A DNA stretch of 64,000 bases from Thozetella sp. PMI_491 (taxonomy: Eukaryota > Ascomycota > Sordariomycetes > Chaetosphaeriales > Chaetosphaeriaceae). The notes beneath the pieces are model-generated. The model was given only the letters and a program-made list of their open reading frames with translations, did no database searches and was not told the origin of the DNA. Location: the NCBI GenBank assembly GCA_021432635.1, contig MU270097.1:62001-126000 (forward strand). The letters run 5' to 3'. This document shows, one piece after another, positions 19,975-31,725 of this stretch (position 1 is its first letter; every line of letters starts with the position of its first letter). The position numbers were made by a program, and so were the translations under genes.

Positions 19975-21648
19975 AGCTCACGGAATATAATCCTTCTCGT
20001 GTTTCTCATCAGGCGACAGAACAAACATAGGTGCGGGAGGGGATGCCGCCAGATCGCGCGCGGGAGGGGACTAAGTTTCTGGAGGATATACCCCGGATCG
20101 TCCCATGTTTAAGTCGATCATCGTGATTTGAGTTAAGGATTCATGTTCGGCCCGCTCTGTTCTTATTTATCCTAGTTCATCACTGGTCTTACTCGAACCG
20201 TTAAGAAAGCGGTTTCAACCCAACTAGGGTGTGTCGGGAACACATCGGACGATCCAGGAACGATTCGCCGACAAGGATTAGCCCAGCACCACACAATTCG
20301 CTTTAACCACAATCGAGGAGATCGCACTACGGACAACCAGCTTTGTACAGTCTGACATGGAAATCTACCTATGATGCCGTCTGTGGTTCTCGCACGGTTT
20401 TGATATCCACCTTTTAGTATTGCAGGTGGTGTGACAAATGATGCTCCTACTAAGGAAAGTGTGAAAGCTGCTCCTAACGTCATGTCAATGCGGTAGATTG
20501 GTCCAAAATTATGTGTAATTATCAAAGAAAAATACCGAGAAAAGGATGTGTTGAGATCTAGTTAACTTGCCTCGTCAATTCGGCAATGACAAATTCGGCT
20601 GTCTCGACACCCAACTGGCGGGTCCCATCGAAACAACAAGCTGGGCTTACACAGCCCACTCAGGTCCTTCATAAGTTAATGTCACCCTATGAAGATGTGA
20701 TGTTTCCGAATTGGCACCATCAGTTTCGCCCCTGAGGCAGTGTTCTTCGATGGTAGTGATAGGAGCCTGCCAAGACTAACTTCGGCCTAGAACATCCGTT
20801 AGCCACATGCTAGCATCACCATGGAAGGGTTGTCACAAAATGGCATTTTGGGCCGTTGCAAGCCACTTGGTGATGTGCTCTCTGACGGCTGTCGGTTGCG
20901 CCGGTTGCGAGCGTTTGGCATTGTGGCACAACCTCCTAGAACAGGTTTTGGGTACAGGCTCTCGGAAACGCAGGCTCCGTCATATCTCCCCAAACATCGG
21001 ACAGTCTTGGCTGAAGCCAGATTGTGGTGCAAGGAAATATTAAAATAGTTTCCAGGACCCTCAGATCGGCACCGGCGAAATAGTTAATAGCGCTCATTCT
21101 AGGTGGCGAGTGTAGTTGGCTGCTATTATCTACATGCAAAGCCCCCCCAACCTAGCTTCTTTGCACGATGTTTGCATATACTATTCGCAATAGACCAATG
21201 ATGACGCCGTGACAGGCCACAAACAATACGGAACGTCGCAAATATATCAATGCGAAACAGATCTAACAGTATCCTGTTCGAGGTGCGGCCTGCTCAGGGA
21301 ACAGGGGCAGAACTATTGGAGTCCTCCCCATTCTTTTAAAGAAGCGAACAAAAAAAAGTGTGGGAGTCTCTGAAAATTACTCGATAGGCAGTCTCCTGCA
21401 AACCATGCAACCTGTCCTGTTTGCCTTTCCCGCAGCTACAAGGGGAAACAGGAAATTGTGCAAGCTTACGACACGGACCAGGAGATAGCGGCTGCCCCCT
21501 CCAAATATATATATAACTATTGGCATTTAACCCAAGTCTTTCTCATCATCTGTTCTCAGAGCCGTCTTATCTAACCTCGTAAATTCCCAGTGATAATTTG
21601 GTATACCATCTTCCGCCATGGAGTTACATCTGGGCTAAGGATACCTCA
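19975..21648. other. Intergenic, 1.7 kb
   Basis: Upstream of the GPI protein gene and 3' flank of the carboxylesterase. A short AT dinucleotide run (about 21506-21517) is present. No gene seen. Confidence 0.5.
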
Positions 21649-23691
21649 TTAAGACCATATCTGAAGATCCGCAGCGACCGAGTTCATGAACTCCATGCCC
21701 TCCCGCCGATATGTGTCGTCTTCTATGTAGCTGCCGTTCGCATCTAGGACTATGTTCTTCGGCCCACCCAAGTCATAGCGGGGCCACACAGGCAGCGTGC
21801 TTCCTGTTCCTCGGCTCGTATTTGGGTCGTGATCGTTCACGAATGAGATGTAGGCGCGTCCGATGTTCTCACTCAGCACCTTGTAGCTTGCGTATTGTGG
21901 AAGGGGCCCTAAATCCCCGGAAATATTTTGGAAACTAAAGGCCACGTTCTGAAAATGGCCGACACCGTAGTTTGGATTTTGTCCGTACTTTGTGAGATGG
22001 TCAGCCTTGCACTAATTATTCTGAACGCCGGACGACCTTCTTGCTAGGCTCCTTGAACTCACCCCAAGCGTGTCGAAGCGGTACGAGTAGACGGGTGCGC
22101 CGGCAGCGGTGAACTGCTCAGCGACCCGACGCCGACCCGCGATCATTACCAAGTCACCGGATATGGCAGCCGCTCGGCGCCACAGGAGTCCCTTCTCCGG
22201 GAAGACAACCGGGTTAGGGTTCAGGTAATAGGGAGGTTGGTTGGCCGGGTCATCCGGATACAGATCCAGAAGCCTGCGCGCCATACCGGGCTGTATGGCA
22301 TAGTGACGGTAGTTTAGAAATGCCTGAAACAGAGCTGTTTCGTTGTCGACTCCCTGGGTTGCAAAGGTACACCCTTCATCGCTGTTTGTCCCGATCAGGA
22401 CCGGCACTTTGCGAAACTTCTGCTGAGCAGCCAGGACACTGGGGTAGTCGCTCCAGAGCTCCCCATCGATCACTGGGAGTGTGGGTTCAGTAAAAAGGGG
22501 TGACAGTTAAGATGGAAGGAAATCACAGACGTGGGTTCCAGATTAGGCTCGTCGTGCTAGCGTTTTGCCATTGGGAACAGGGAACTGCACGAAGGCACCC
22601 GATCACATCCTTGGCGCCCGTGCAACCCATAGCGTCGCATAGTGACTCTATGTAGCCACTATAGAATGTCATTGGCGGTAGAGGGGCTCCAACAGGACCG
22701 CCTGACTCCATGATGCAAGCGTGGTAAAGGCCCTCATCTTTCCCATCGTAGGCGTGGAGGTGGAGACCAATGGCTTGCGCTCCCGCCGCTGCCACAGCGA
22801 TGTCAGTAAGTACGCAAGAGCAAGTTCGTGAGCTTGCTTCCGATAGGCCGACGTACACTCTCCCCAGATCGTCACCCGCTTTGGATCGCCACCAAACGCC
22901 TGTATATTTTCCTGGACCCACTTGAGCCCGAGTCTCTGGTCGTGAAACCCGGCGTTACTACTTCCTTCTGCTAGCAACTGGGGGCTCTGGAGGAAACCAA
23001 GCTTATTGATGCGGTAGTTGAAGGATACTATGCACGCCTCAGTAACGAGCATAGTAGATGGAGGTAGGTCTAGGCAACTTACCGCCAATGATGGGCTTTC
23101 CCATTTCCTGGGAGAGGCGAACGATGCCGGACAGATTGTATCGCGGATCTGAGGTGCCACCACCATCAAAGCCGCCGCCGTAAATCCAGGTCAGGATTGG
23201 GAGACTGTCGTTTGCGCCCACGCCATGTGGACGAACAACTGCAGTGTGTAAGTCATTGCATTACAATGTATGCCCCTACACTGATCCGCCAAAGCTCACC
23301 ATTTATTGTGAGGCAGTCTTCGGAAATAGCGGTCCCGAATACGTTTGGCGGCGAGTACTGGGGGCACTGCGTTGTCAAGCATCAGACTCTGCAGAATCTC
23401 TCGGGCCTAGTTGCACTTGTATGACCATACCGCAAGCCCGTAGTTGGTAGCGTTCCGGGTCCCGGAAAAGGACTCGTTGATGTAGTGCGGGCGCTGAAAT
23501 CGACGCGTGCTGGTAGGAGGTAGTGCGAACGGCATGCCAAGGAAGGCGTCCTGCTGGAACTCGGGCAAATACTTGCCTACGTATGTTCCGTTGACCGTGT
23601 TTGCTTCTGGCGTTCGTGAAATGCAGCTGGCGCTGGATACCCAGAGAAGGGACAACGCTGCTAGAGTGGCAGCCATATTAGATGGCCCCAT
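21649..23691 (-). CDS. Secreted type B carboxylesterase/lipase, seven exons
   Basis: Exons, read on the minus strand: 23691-23431, 23366-23300, 23238-23083, 23027-22857, 22788-22531, 22472-22063, 21987-21649; 553 aa. The six introns are 55-75 nt. The signal peptide is near MAATLAALSLLWVSSASC; the ATG at 23676 is an alternative start. Family motifs: SEDCLTINV, YGGGFDGGG (oxyanion hole), the nucleophile elbow WGESAGAQAIG rebuilt across intron 4, GTNSDEG (acid) and NYGVGHFQNV (His), so the Ser-Glu-His triad is complete. It would hydrolyse carboxylic esters outside the cell; the substrate cannot be read. Intron 5 has a weak donor (GTCTGT). It sits beside the exopolygalacturonase on the same strand. 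Confidence 0.92.
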
Positions 23692-23715
23692 CGGGAACTT
23701 GTCTTCGGATGTCAC

Positions 23716-24557
23716 AATAAGTTATCCTTCCTGTTTGTGTTTAGGGACTGTTCACAGTAAACTTTGGAAATTTGTAGGCTGTTTATTCTAGAGTAAAGGT
23801 AAGTCACATTCCTCTTCCTATGACTATAGAGACGCCGGCTAAAGAGCCTGAAGTAGAAGTTGATGTCTGCAGGGGTGCTGGGAACCAGGCTAGTTATGAC
23901 ATTCTCACTCCTCAATTAACGCGGGGTAGGCCTAACTAGGGGAAGTGCAGGCCTATCCAAGCCTGGGTGCCGCCGCCGGGGTTCTCCAAATGCACAAAGC
24001 GATTACCCACAATGGAGGCGCCATTCTCCGCAGTTCTCCTTAGAGGAAGTCTTCATCTAGTTCAGGCTATACCCTCTAGGAATTGAGGAAGCAGCTGTCT
24101 TGGAAGTTGGGATTCAGTGATCTGCAAGGCTAGCTTTACTCCTCCTAGTGCCGGGGTCGTCGCTGACAATAAAATGTCCACCAATAACGGCTCTTGAACG
24201 ATGATGCTCTGAATGCCACTTCTCGGATCATGTGTATCACTATGAGCCGACGGATGTTACGTGCAATTCGCTACAGTCGATGCAGGTACGAGATCAACCG
24301 GAAAGAAAATCTGCATTTGGAGGATTACGTCGTGGCGATGCCAGGGTTGAAAGCATAGGCTGGGGATTGAGATAAACATCGGGTAGTTTAGCATGACTTC
24401 TGCTAGGGACTCTTCGTTTTCCTTAGAGCACCGCCCAGTTTAGCTGAAAAGATTTACCCTATCTGTAACTACCTAATAAGTCTACTGTGACGGCCGAGCT
24501 TCTATGGCATAGACTATGAGTAATTGGTGCGTAGCACTCGTACATCGCCGTGCTGGA
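23716..24557. other. Intergenic
   Basis: Between the esterase (5' side) and the exopolygalacturonase (3' side). No gene seen. Confidence 0.5.
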
Positions 24558-26151
24558 CTACTTTTGGCAAGTGTTCTTTCTTGCGGCCACAGCTTCGTCA
24601 CTGGTTGAGCTGTAACACGGAACAGCCCCTAGGCCATCTTTGATTCCATCACAGACGACAATCGTGGGCTCCCCGCAAGGCGACGTGATGTTCCAGTTGA
24701 CGAGCCTGATGTTCTCGCACACGGCGTTGGGGTTCGTCGAGCAGGAGAAAATAGCAGTCACACGGCCAAACTATATTTCAGCACGTCAGTCGGTTCACAA
24801 GGCTATGATTCCTGGGGTTTCTCACGCTGCCACTCGTTTTGCCCTGCACGTTCTCGATCGTCACGTTCGTCACGTTGACCCTGGACGGGTACTGTGCGCA
24901 TTCGGTGGCGTTGATGTTGAAGTAGCAGGAGTCTAGTTGGCCAGCAATGTCACTGTTCGCCAGGTACATGTTTCTATTTTCCGAATCAGTTCCAGCCATG
25001 GGGAAATCAGAGGTATGAGGCAGGGACAAACCTGTAGGTGATGTTGTTGATGTAGCCATAGCCGATATCTGGTCCCGCCCACGACTTCATTCGCGGACCA
25101 TTGTTTCCGTTCATAAGGTAAATGTTCTCGATCAGTACGTTTTCTATGATGCTCTTCTCGCCGGCGTATTGACCTATGGACCCCATAGATTGCCCGTGCG
25201 TTCCGTTGCAGTACATGGTGTCAACATGGATGTTCGTTGAGTTCGTCTTGGGAGAGAAACAGTCTTGAATAACAAATATTAGCAAAAGAGGCACCTCTAC
25301 GAAGGGCGCCGGCGCGTGAGTAAATACCGTCGCCGATGTTGACCCAGATATCCTTTACTTTGATCTGATCCACGTTGATGGAGTCGAAGAAATCGGTATT
25401 CTTGGGGAAGGTAGAAGCGTTGCGTGCCTCGGCGGTGCATATAAGGTTGGTCATGGAAATATTCGTAGCTAGTGGCACTCGGTTAGAATCAACAGGGCAA
25501 CGGTTGAACTACACGGCCGGGGATCTCCATACATGTCACGTAGAGCTGGTGCCAGATGGGTGAGTTCATCATGTGAATGCCTTCCATCTGGAAGTCGGTG
25601 AGGTTCTCGCCATAGAAGAGGATTGGCCGTGTGAAGTCGTCAGTCGTGTGGTTGTTTCCAAACTCTTGCCACCACAGCTCGCCGTTGCCGTCTAAGGTTC
25701 CTGTGCCGTAGATCTTTACATTCTTGCCTCCCCACTTCCAAAACGTGATGGCACTCTGGAACGGATACTTGAAGGCGTTCGCCTGCCAATACGCAATGTC
25801 GTTTGTGAAGAGAATCCTGCCATCGAGGCGTAGCTCGACATCATCGAGGAAAGTTAGTTCTAGTGCCTTGCCGATAACGAATGTCTGACCCTTGGGCAGG
25901 AGAACGGTGCCGCCATGGTTCGCCTCGCGAAGGGCATTGTAGAAGGTGTCGGAAACGTCATCGAGGTCGTCTCGGGACGGTTTGAGAGTCACAACTCTCC
26001 GGCCCTTTGGTATGCACCCAGGGTGATACGGGTGCTTACTGCGGAAGTCCTCAATGCTGGTCGCGCTACCAGGCGGGTATTCGGGAGTAGAGGAATAGGC
26101 CGCGGCAAGGGAGGTGGCTGCCCAGGCAGCAAGCGCTCTCGAGAAACGCAT
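24558..26151 (-). CDS. Secreted exopolygalacturonase, glycoside hydrolase family 28, five exons
   Basis: Exons, read on the minus strand: 26151-25533, 25468-25328, 25263-25032, 24973-24826, 24770-24558; 450 aa. Introns are 55-64 nt. A signal peptide (MRFSRALAAWAATSLAAA) precedes a right-handed beta-helix. GH28 motifs are complete after splicing: FPKNTDFFDS (NTD), IGDDCFSPK formed across intron 2 (the catalytic Asp pair), CNGTHGQSMGSIGQY (catalytic His and G.S.G) and RMKSWAG (Arg-Lys region). The NTDxFDS, DDCFSPK and THGxSMGSIGQY variants are those of exo-acting enzymes, which release galacturonic acid from chain ends. The many NxT/S sequons suggest N-glycosylation. It acts in pectin breakdown. 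Confidence 0.94.
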
Positions 26152-26154
26152 CAC

Positions 26155-27239
26155 CGTGGTTCGGAGTGCTTAGGGAAGCTCGGCTGCGGATTATAGTGCA
26201 TTGGAAGCTCGAGGATGGCATTCCGCAATCCCTCCGGCTGGCTTTATGTATGTTGCCTTCATCCCGGAGCAGAGCATCAACCAAGATCTGCAAGCACCCC
26301 TCGCCAGGTTTACATTAGAAGTAGATTCTCCGCATCTACCCCATACCCGTTCCCCATACCCCGTATTTGTTTACCCCAAATAGTGACGCTTGGCTAGGAT
26401 TAACAGACGTTATGAATGCCTTTTCTAGGTAAGTCCTGCTGTAATCGCAGGACCCCGTTTGCTAGGCTGATATGGAAGTCCGCCAAGACGGAGACTTCGG
26501 CGAAGCACTGCAGGAATCTCCACCAATGACAGAACACGGGGGAAAATGTACACCTGCTTGTTATGGCTGTAATCGCCTCGTAGAAGTTACCCGACGGGTT
26601 GAAACCCACACGTGCTCGTGTGGGATATAAGCAGTGGCCGTCGCGGAAATAAGCGCAAGCTAACAGTGTCAGCAGAAGTAGGTACGTAATATACGTGGTG
26701 CATATATGACAAAACTAGCTTAAGAGCTCCGAGAGCTCGCTTTCTATTTCATTTGTGATATGGAGGCACCCATCTTGCTACCTTGACAAGTTCGAGGGTC
26801 TAGATATTTGCCTGTAGCATAACTTGGCTACTCGTATCTCTGCCATTACTTCTTTGAGACTCTTTCCTGCTTTGTGCAGTCAGGTAGGTATAAGCCTTGG
26901 GTAATTAACTATCTTGAACACGACCGATACTTTCGCGCGTAACTCATGTTTCACGTGCCGTAGATCGATGGCCTATCGAATGGACGTGGCCAAATTTCAA
27001 GGCTGTCAAGCATAGAATAGTGAACAACAGTTCTCGATGTGAGCAAGAGGCGCAAGATCACTTGGGCTGTCAGCTAGGGGCTTCGACTTGACTAGCTACG
27101 CAGGGATTCTTCTTAGATATCCTTGCCAGAAAGAAAGACGGGAGATCGTCCAGTCATTTGACGGCTCGGTCGTGTGCGGTAGGGTCCAACATGAAGGCTG
27201 AGCGACAGGGACCAAGACCCGGCTGATTGGGCATCACGC
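26155..27239. other. Intergenic, exopolygalacturonase promoter side
   Basis: Upstream region of the GH28 gene and 3' flank of the Zn2Cys6 gene. No supported gene. Confidence 0.5.
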
Positions 27240-29390
27240 TCATGGAGCACCAGGCATAGGTGGAAGGAGTGCGGCGGGGCTAGACACATCAGACGGGGAA
27301 TCTCTATGAGTCGACGGAGTGTGTGTCCGGGGCGGGGTCAGGACCGACTGATCTAGAGCCAAGTCGCCGGCAGAGACAAGGAATCTCTGCCTGCTCTCGG
27401 GCCACCAGTCCGGGAGGGCTCGTCGCGCCTCCTGATCCCCAATGCTGCCCTCAGGCGTACCCCTCAGATGGAATGGAAGCCTATTGTCTCTCGAGAGCTC
27501 CGAATCCGCCCGCTGTCCGCTGGCGACGACATGGACTTTACCAAAATATGGGAGGTCCAGTACCACGCCGTCCTCCCGTTCGACGAAGCGGTATTCCGGG
27601 TCGACGTGCGGGCTGCGTCCCATCCAGACGACGAACGCGACCCCGGCATCCGCGCGGGCCTGTATCTCGACGAGCTTCTCGCAGATTTTGAGGCAGACCC
27701 GGCTCACGGGGTCGTCGGACCGAGCATCCACTGCCTTCATGGTCTTCATGGCTTCAGCAACGATGAGCATATCCTCCCGCCGCTGGGGCTCGAGCACGTT
27801 GTCGAGATCATGGCTCTGGCCGTTGATGTGGGCGAGCATAAGGGCGACTATGGCGACAAAAGCCTTGATGCCGCTGCCTTGGGAGGAAAAGGGGAAGGCG
27901 CCAAGCCTGTGGTAAAAGACAAAACGGGTGAGCACCTCACGGGTCGCCCTGGCCCCGCTGACTTTGCTGTATGCGTAGTCGGGAATCGCGGCACTCGGCC
28001 GAGACGGATCGGTGAGACCTTTCGAGTTCGAGGCGGAGGGGACAAGATACGGCAGGTGAAGCAGTATCAGCAGGTAGTTGTGGTGAACGTGCGTCAGGAC
28101 TTGGCTGAGGAGCTTGGTGCCATCTGCATCGGCGGCATCGGCGCTAGGGGAGGCCCACCAAGTGGCAGGCACTGCTCTCGCCGTCCGCTTCATGTCGTAG
28201 TCTATGATTCTCGTCTCTTCGTAGCGGTCGCTGCGGGGCGAACCTTGGGCGACGTCGATCTGCATCGCGTTGTTTCTCGCGATGAGCTTTCCCATCACCA
28301 CCGTGTGCATTCGACCGATCCAGGTGGGTCGATCTCCTCCGACGGGCAAGTCCGTCTCCTTTGATTCGATAACAGGTGGGCAGCAAAGGATCAAGCAGAG
28401 AAAGTGGTCGACGTAGATCAGGAGACGCCATAAAAACTCGGCTGGCGAGCCGTACATGGAACCATCGCCTGCTGTCAGTGGCGAGCGGCTGCGCGCTTGC
28501 GGCAGGTGGAGGCCGAGCAGCTGAGCGATGTTGAGGGCCCGGCGGCACGAGAGCCATGCGAAACGCCAGTGCGACTGGTTGGCGTGGTAGAGAATCTCTA
28601 GGACCAATGTTTCTAACCCCTCGAGCGATAACATTAGCGAGTCGTGCGAGGTGACGTAGCTAGAGGCGACCTCAAAGTAACGCCGCGCTTCGCCGTTGAT
28701 GGTCGCGTCGAGTCCCAGCGCACGCGCGGCCGCACTGGTGCTCATCTCCTGGAGGCTAGTAGCCAGCTGGAGGAGGCTTTTGGCCAGCGCAATGGGCGGG
28801 GAGGTCGGGGACTGCACGTAGAGGTTCTTGAGGGAGCGCGGCATGCCGGGCTGGTTCGGCACGCGAGAAGGAAGAGCCAACATGCCGCTCTGCAGAATGA
28901 TGGAGGCCGCACGGGCGGTCGGGAGAAAAGAAGAGACGACACGGCTTAGGTGGTAATCATTTGCCGGGTCCAACATCATGGGGAGTGGGACGCGGGATGG
29001 CATCGGCCGATCCCGGCGGCGGCCGGGGTGGGCCGCGCCGCGGGCAGGGCCGGCCGGGCCAGAGGCCGGGCCGGCACGGGCAGTGCGGGCCCGTTCACGC
29101 GCCAGGGACGCAACCAGGGACTCTAGGCGCGTGATTTGGTGGGCCATGTCAGTCGGCTGCCCATCTGGAGAGCTGGCCGGGGCCTCGTTGGGGTCCGGGA
29201 GGTCCTGGGGGATACACTCGCAACGGCGGCGGCGGCAGGAGATGCAGATTGTCGAATCATCGGGAGCGAAGCGGCAGCGGATCTTGCGGTGCTTGCACTC
29301 CCAACAGCTGGTAGTGCCCTTTCGGATCTTGATCCGGCTAGCCTCGTGCGGCAGCCGCCCTGAACCAGTGCCGGGGGGTTCGTCCGGCAT
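27240..29390 (-). CDS. Zn2Cys6 (GAL4-type) transcription factor
   Basis: Single-exon product of 716 aa from the ATG at 29390. The DNA-binding domain lies at about residues 28-60: SCWECKHRKIRC, then CISC and CEC, giving C-x2-C-x6-C-x9-C-x2-C-x6-C, with one extra Cys in the last loop. A short Gly/Pro/Ala stretch follows (near 115-135). The large middle region (LVLEILYHANQSHWRFAWLSCRRA, AQLLGLHLPQ, then PAEFLWRLLIYVDHFLCLIL) has the look of the fungal middle homology region, and the tail is Pro/Ser-rich. Probably nuclear. It lies upstream of the exopolygalacturonase and esterase on the same strand, so it may regulate them; that is inference only. Long open frames on the plus strand here are GC-driven shadows. 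Confidence 0.92.
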   Translation of the reverse strand: MPDEPPGTGSGRLPHEASRIKIRKGTTSCWECKHRKIRCRFAPDDSTICISCRRRRCECIPQDLPDPNEAPASSPDGQPTDMAHQITRLESLVASLARERARTARAGPASGPAGPARGAAHPGRRRDRPMPSRVPLPMMLDPANDYHLSRVVSSFLPTARAASIILQSGMLALPSRVPNQPGMPRSLKNLYVQSPTSPPIALAKSLLQLATSLQEMSTSAAARALGLDATINGEARRYFEVASSYVTSHDSLMLSLEGLETLVLEILYHANQSHWRFAWLSCRRALNIAQLLGLHLPQARSRSPLTAGDGSMYGSPAEFLWRLLIYVDHFLCLILCCPPVIESKETDLPVGGDRPTWIGRMHTVVMGKLIARNNAMQIDVAQGSPRSDRYEETRIIDYDMKRTARAVPATWWASPSADAADADGTKLLSQVLTHVHHNYLLILLHLPYLVPSASNSKGLTDPSRPSAAIPDYAYSKVSGARATREVLTRFVFYHRLGAFPFSSQGSGIKAFVAIVALMLAHINGQSHDLDNVLEPQRREDMLIVAEAMKTMKAVDARSDDPVSRVCLKICEKLVEIQARADAGVAFVVWMGRSPHVDPEYRFVEREDGVVLDLPYFGKVHVVASGQRADSELSRDNRLPFHLRGTPEGSIGDQEARRALPDWWPESRQRFLVSAGDLALDQSVLTPPRTHTPSTHRDSPSDVSSPAALLPPMPGAP

Positions 29391-29414
29391 GGTGTGTACA
29401 AGGTGCGTTACCAC

Positions 29415-30589
29415 GGCGGGGGGGCTGGCGGGGGGGCTGCCGCTCGGTTCCGTCGGTCAAGCCAAAGTTGCAGCGGCTCGTGCGGTAGGCGGCCGAGCCG
29501 TGGGTCCCAGTGGCAGCTGGCGGCCGAGATAGGGCTGCTTGTGCAAGCGAGCGCTAACTGCAGCTGAAGGCAGGCTCTCGATTCGGCGGGCGTGCCGGGG
29601 CGTGCTGTCTCGGAGGTTGGCGGTGGTGATAAACATGGACTTGGGTTGCTCCGGGGCCGTCTGGGGACTAAAATCCACCGCAAACTCCGGGTGGAGTTCG
29701 GCACATTTTTGTACTACTGTGGCGCAGCGCGCCTATTGGATACATAATCATTGGACAGGTATTATACTCCATACTCGTACACCCTTAGCTAGCTACCTAC
29801 CTACCTACCCAGCTAACGCAGGTTATCGAGAATTTTCTTTGTGTTGTTCTCCTATGCAGCAGTACTATAAAACACAGTCCTAGGCGAACTGGGTGTTGTC
29901 GGGTTTAGTCCGTATCTTCTTCCCAGTACCTGAGGAAGCGTGAATTCTACCGAAATCACTAACAATCCCCTGGGTAGTGGCTCGTTCCCACAACCCTTGC
30001 GGATTCTGCCTTGTAACCGCTTTGGGTTGTACAGCCAGGTAAGGTCGTCGTTGACGGGAAGGACAAACGGCTGGCACAACTGAATTTGATATATAAGCAC
30101 ACCCAGCCGGCCCAATTTTCATCAGGGCACTGCTTAGTAAAACAAACATATAAAGACACAGAGAATAACGGAGTCGCCAGGAATGTCTTTTGATTTGCCA
30201 ATATTTTACTGAATAATTATGGTGTAAAGTAATGTCGATCATGAGATTAACTATTGATTTCCAATAACTTTTGTGCTCTCGTAAGACGCTCATTGCTAAA
30301 CCCTACTCACAAACTGAACTATTCCTGTCCAAGCGCTTAGAAATCTGCTCCCTTTCTTGATTGGCCAAGTAAGCATCATACTTGAATGAACTAGGACCGA
30401 AGAGGCAAACGGTCCCTTGTCCCTTGAATAGACGATAGAGTGGCTCGATTGGAAATATACTGCGCAACACAAGGCGTATCTCTCCAAGTGAAGCTCTAAA
30501 ATCACGTCTTGTAAATATATAATCTATAGTTTCTTGCTGTGTTTGAATGTTAATACACCCAAGCTTGTCTACAGCAGCGAGTCTCAATC
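29415..30589. other. Intergenic between divergent genes
   Basis: Shared upstream region of the Zn2Cys6 factor and the epoxide-hydrolase-like gene. A TAGC/TACC microsatellite sits at about 29786-29812. No gene seen. Confidence 0.5.
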
Positions 30590-31725
30590 ATGGCTTTCCC
30601 CAAACTTATCCAAGCGTTTACCTGTACCATTCTACTAGTCTTAATCTCTCTAGCAAGTCCTGCACAATCAACTAAGTGCACTGACTCTGGCTTGGCTTTC
30701 TTCGCAACCACTGATGGTACTAAATATGCCTACAGCTTTACCCCAGCTCAAGGGGAAAACTCGACCTTCCTCCTCCTTCACGGCTACCCGGGATCTCACA
30801 AGGACTGGCATTATCAAATTGCCGCCTTGACGGCGGAGGGATTTGGAGTCCTCGCCCCGGATATGCTCGGCTTTGGCGCCTCTGATATGCCAACAGACCC
30901 ATGGCAGTACAGTGCCAAGCGACTGGCAGGCCATTTGGTGGAGCTGCTGGATCACGAAGCCATAGATACTGTGATTGGCGTGGGCCATGACTGGGGCTCT
31001 TCGATCCTCTCACGGCTGGCAGTGTATCACCAGAACCGGTTCAACAAGCTTGTCTGGATCAGTGTGGGTTACCTGGCGCCGGGTGGTCTCCTTGACCTCG
31101 ACGCTATCAACAGCATGGCCGCCGCTGAATACGGATATATGCCCTACGGCTATTGGTATTTCTTTACTCGGTATGACGCGAGCGGTGTCATCGGCAATCA
31201 TGTAAGCCCGCCTCCTACGATCTTGTTCTGAAGTGACTGTCTCTAACAGGCGCCGTTCTATTACAGCTGGAATCCTACTGGCATCTCCTGTTCCCCGAGA
31301 ACAACACAATCTGGAAGGCCCATTTCGGCCCTGTTGGCGCCGCTCGCGCTTGGCTGAATGCAAACACTCTGACTGGGGACCCATCTTTTCTGGATGCGGC
31401 CTACAAGGCCGACTGGCTAGCCTGGATGAGCCGACCGAATGCCATAGACGCTGGACTGAACTGCTACAGGTCGCAGTATGGAGGCATCAACGAGGCCGAC
31501 GAGGCCAGTCTCACTGATGAAGACTGGAAGCTGCACGTACCAGTCTTGACCATCGCGGGAGCCCTAGACGCGGTTACTCGGCCTGGGGATATGGAGGCGA
31601 CGAAGGCCTGGGCAGGAGCCGGGTTTGAAAGCAAAACTTTGAATGGAGGGCATTGGTTGTCGCAGGAGTTGCCAGAAGACGTCAACGAGCTTCTGATTGA
31701 GTTCGGCCGTGCGCAGGCGACCTAG
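30590..31725 (+). CDS. Secreted alpha/beta hydrolase, epoxide-hydrolase/haloalkane-dehalogenase-like, two exons
   Basis: Exons 30590-31201 and 31267-31725, with a 65-nt intron (GTAAGC donor, CTCTAAC branch, TTACAG end); 356 aa. The signal peptide is residues about 1-27. The fold motifs are LLLHGYPGSHKDW (HGxP oxyanion hole), APDMLGFGASDMP, and VGHDWGSSI, where the nucleophile is Asp as in epoxide hydrolases and dehalogenases. Later come GALDAVTRP (acid region) and NGGHWLSQE (catalytic His). A cap domain lies between (YGYMPYGYWYFFTRYD) with several Tyr able to open an epoxide. Hydrolysis of an epoxide or similar small molecule is likely; the substrate is unknown. An earlier AG at 31249 is possible but breaks the family alignment. 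Confidence 0.9.

Noticed and set aside
27468-28364. 298-codon plus-strand frame opposite the Zn2Cys6 gene
   Set aside because: Antisense to a well-supported coding region; GC-driven, no family signature.
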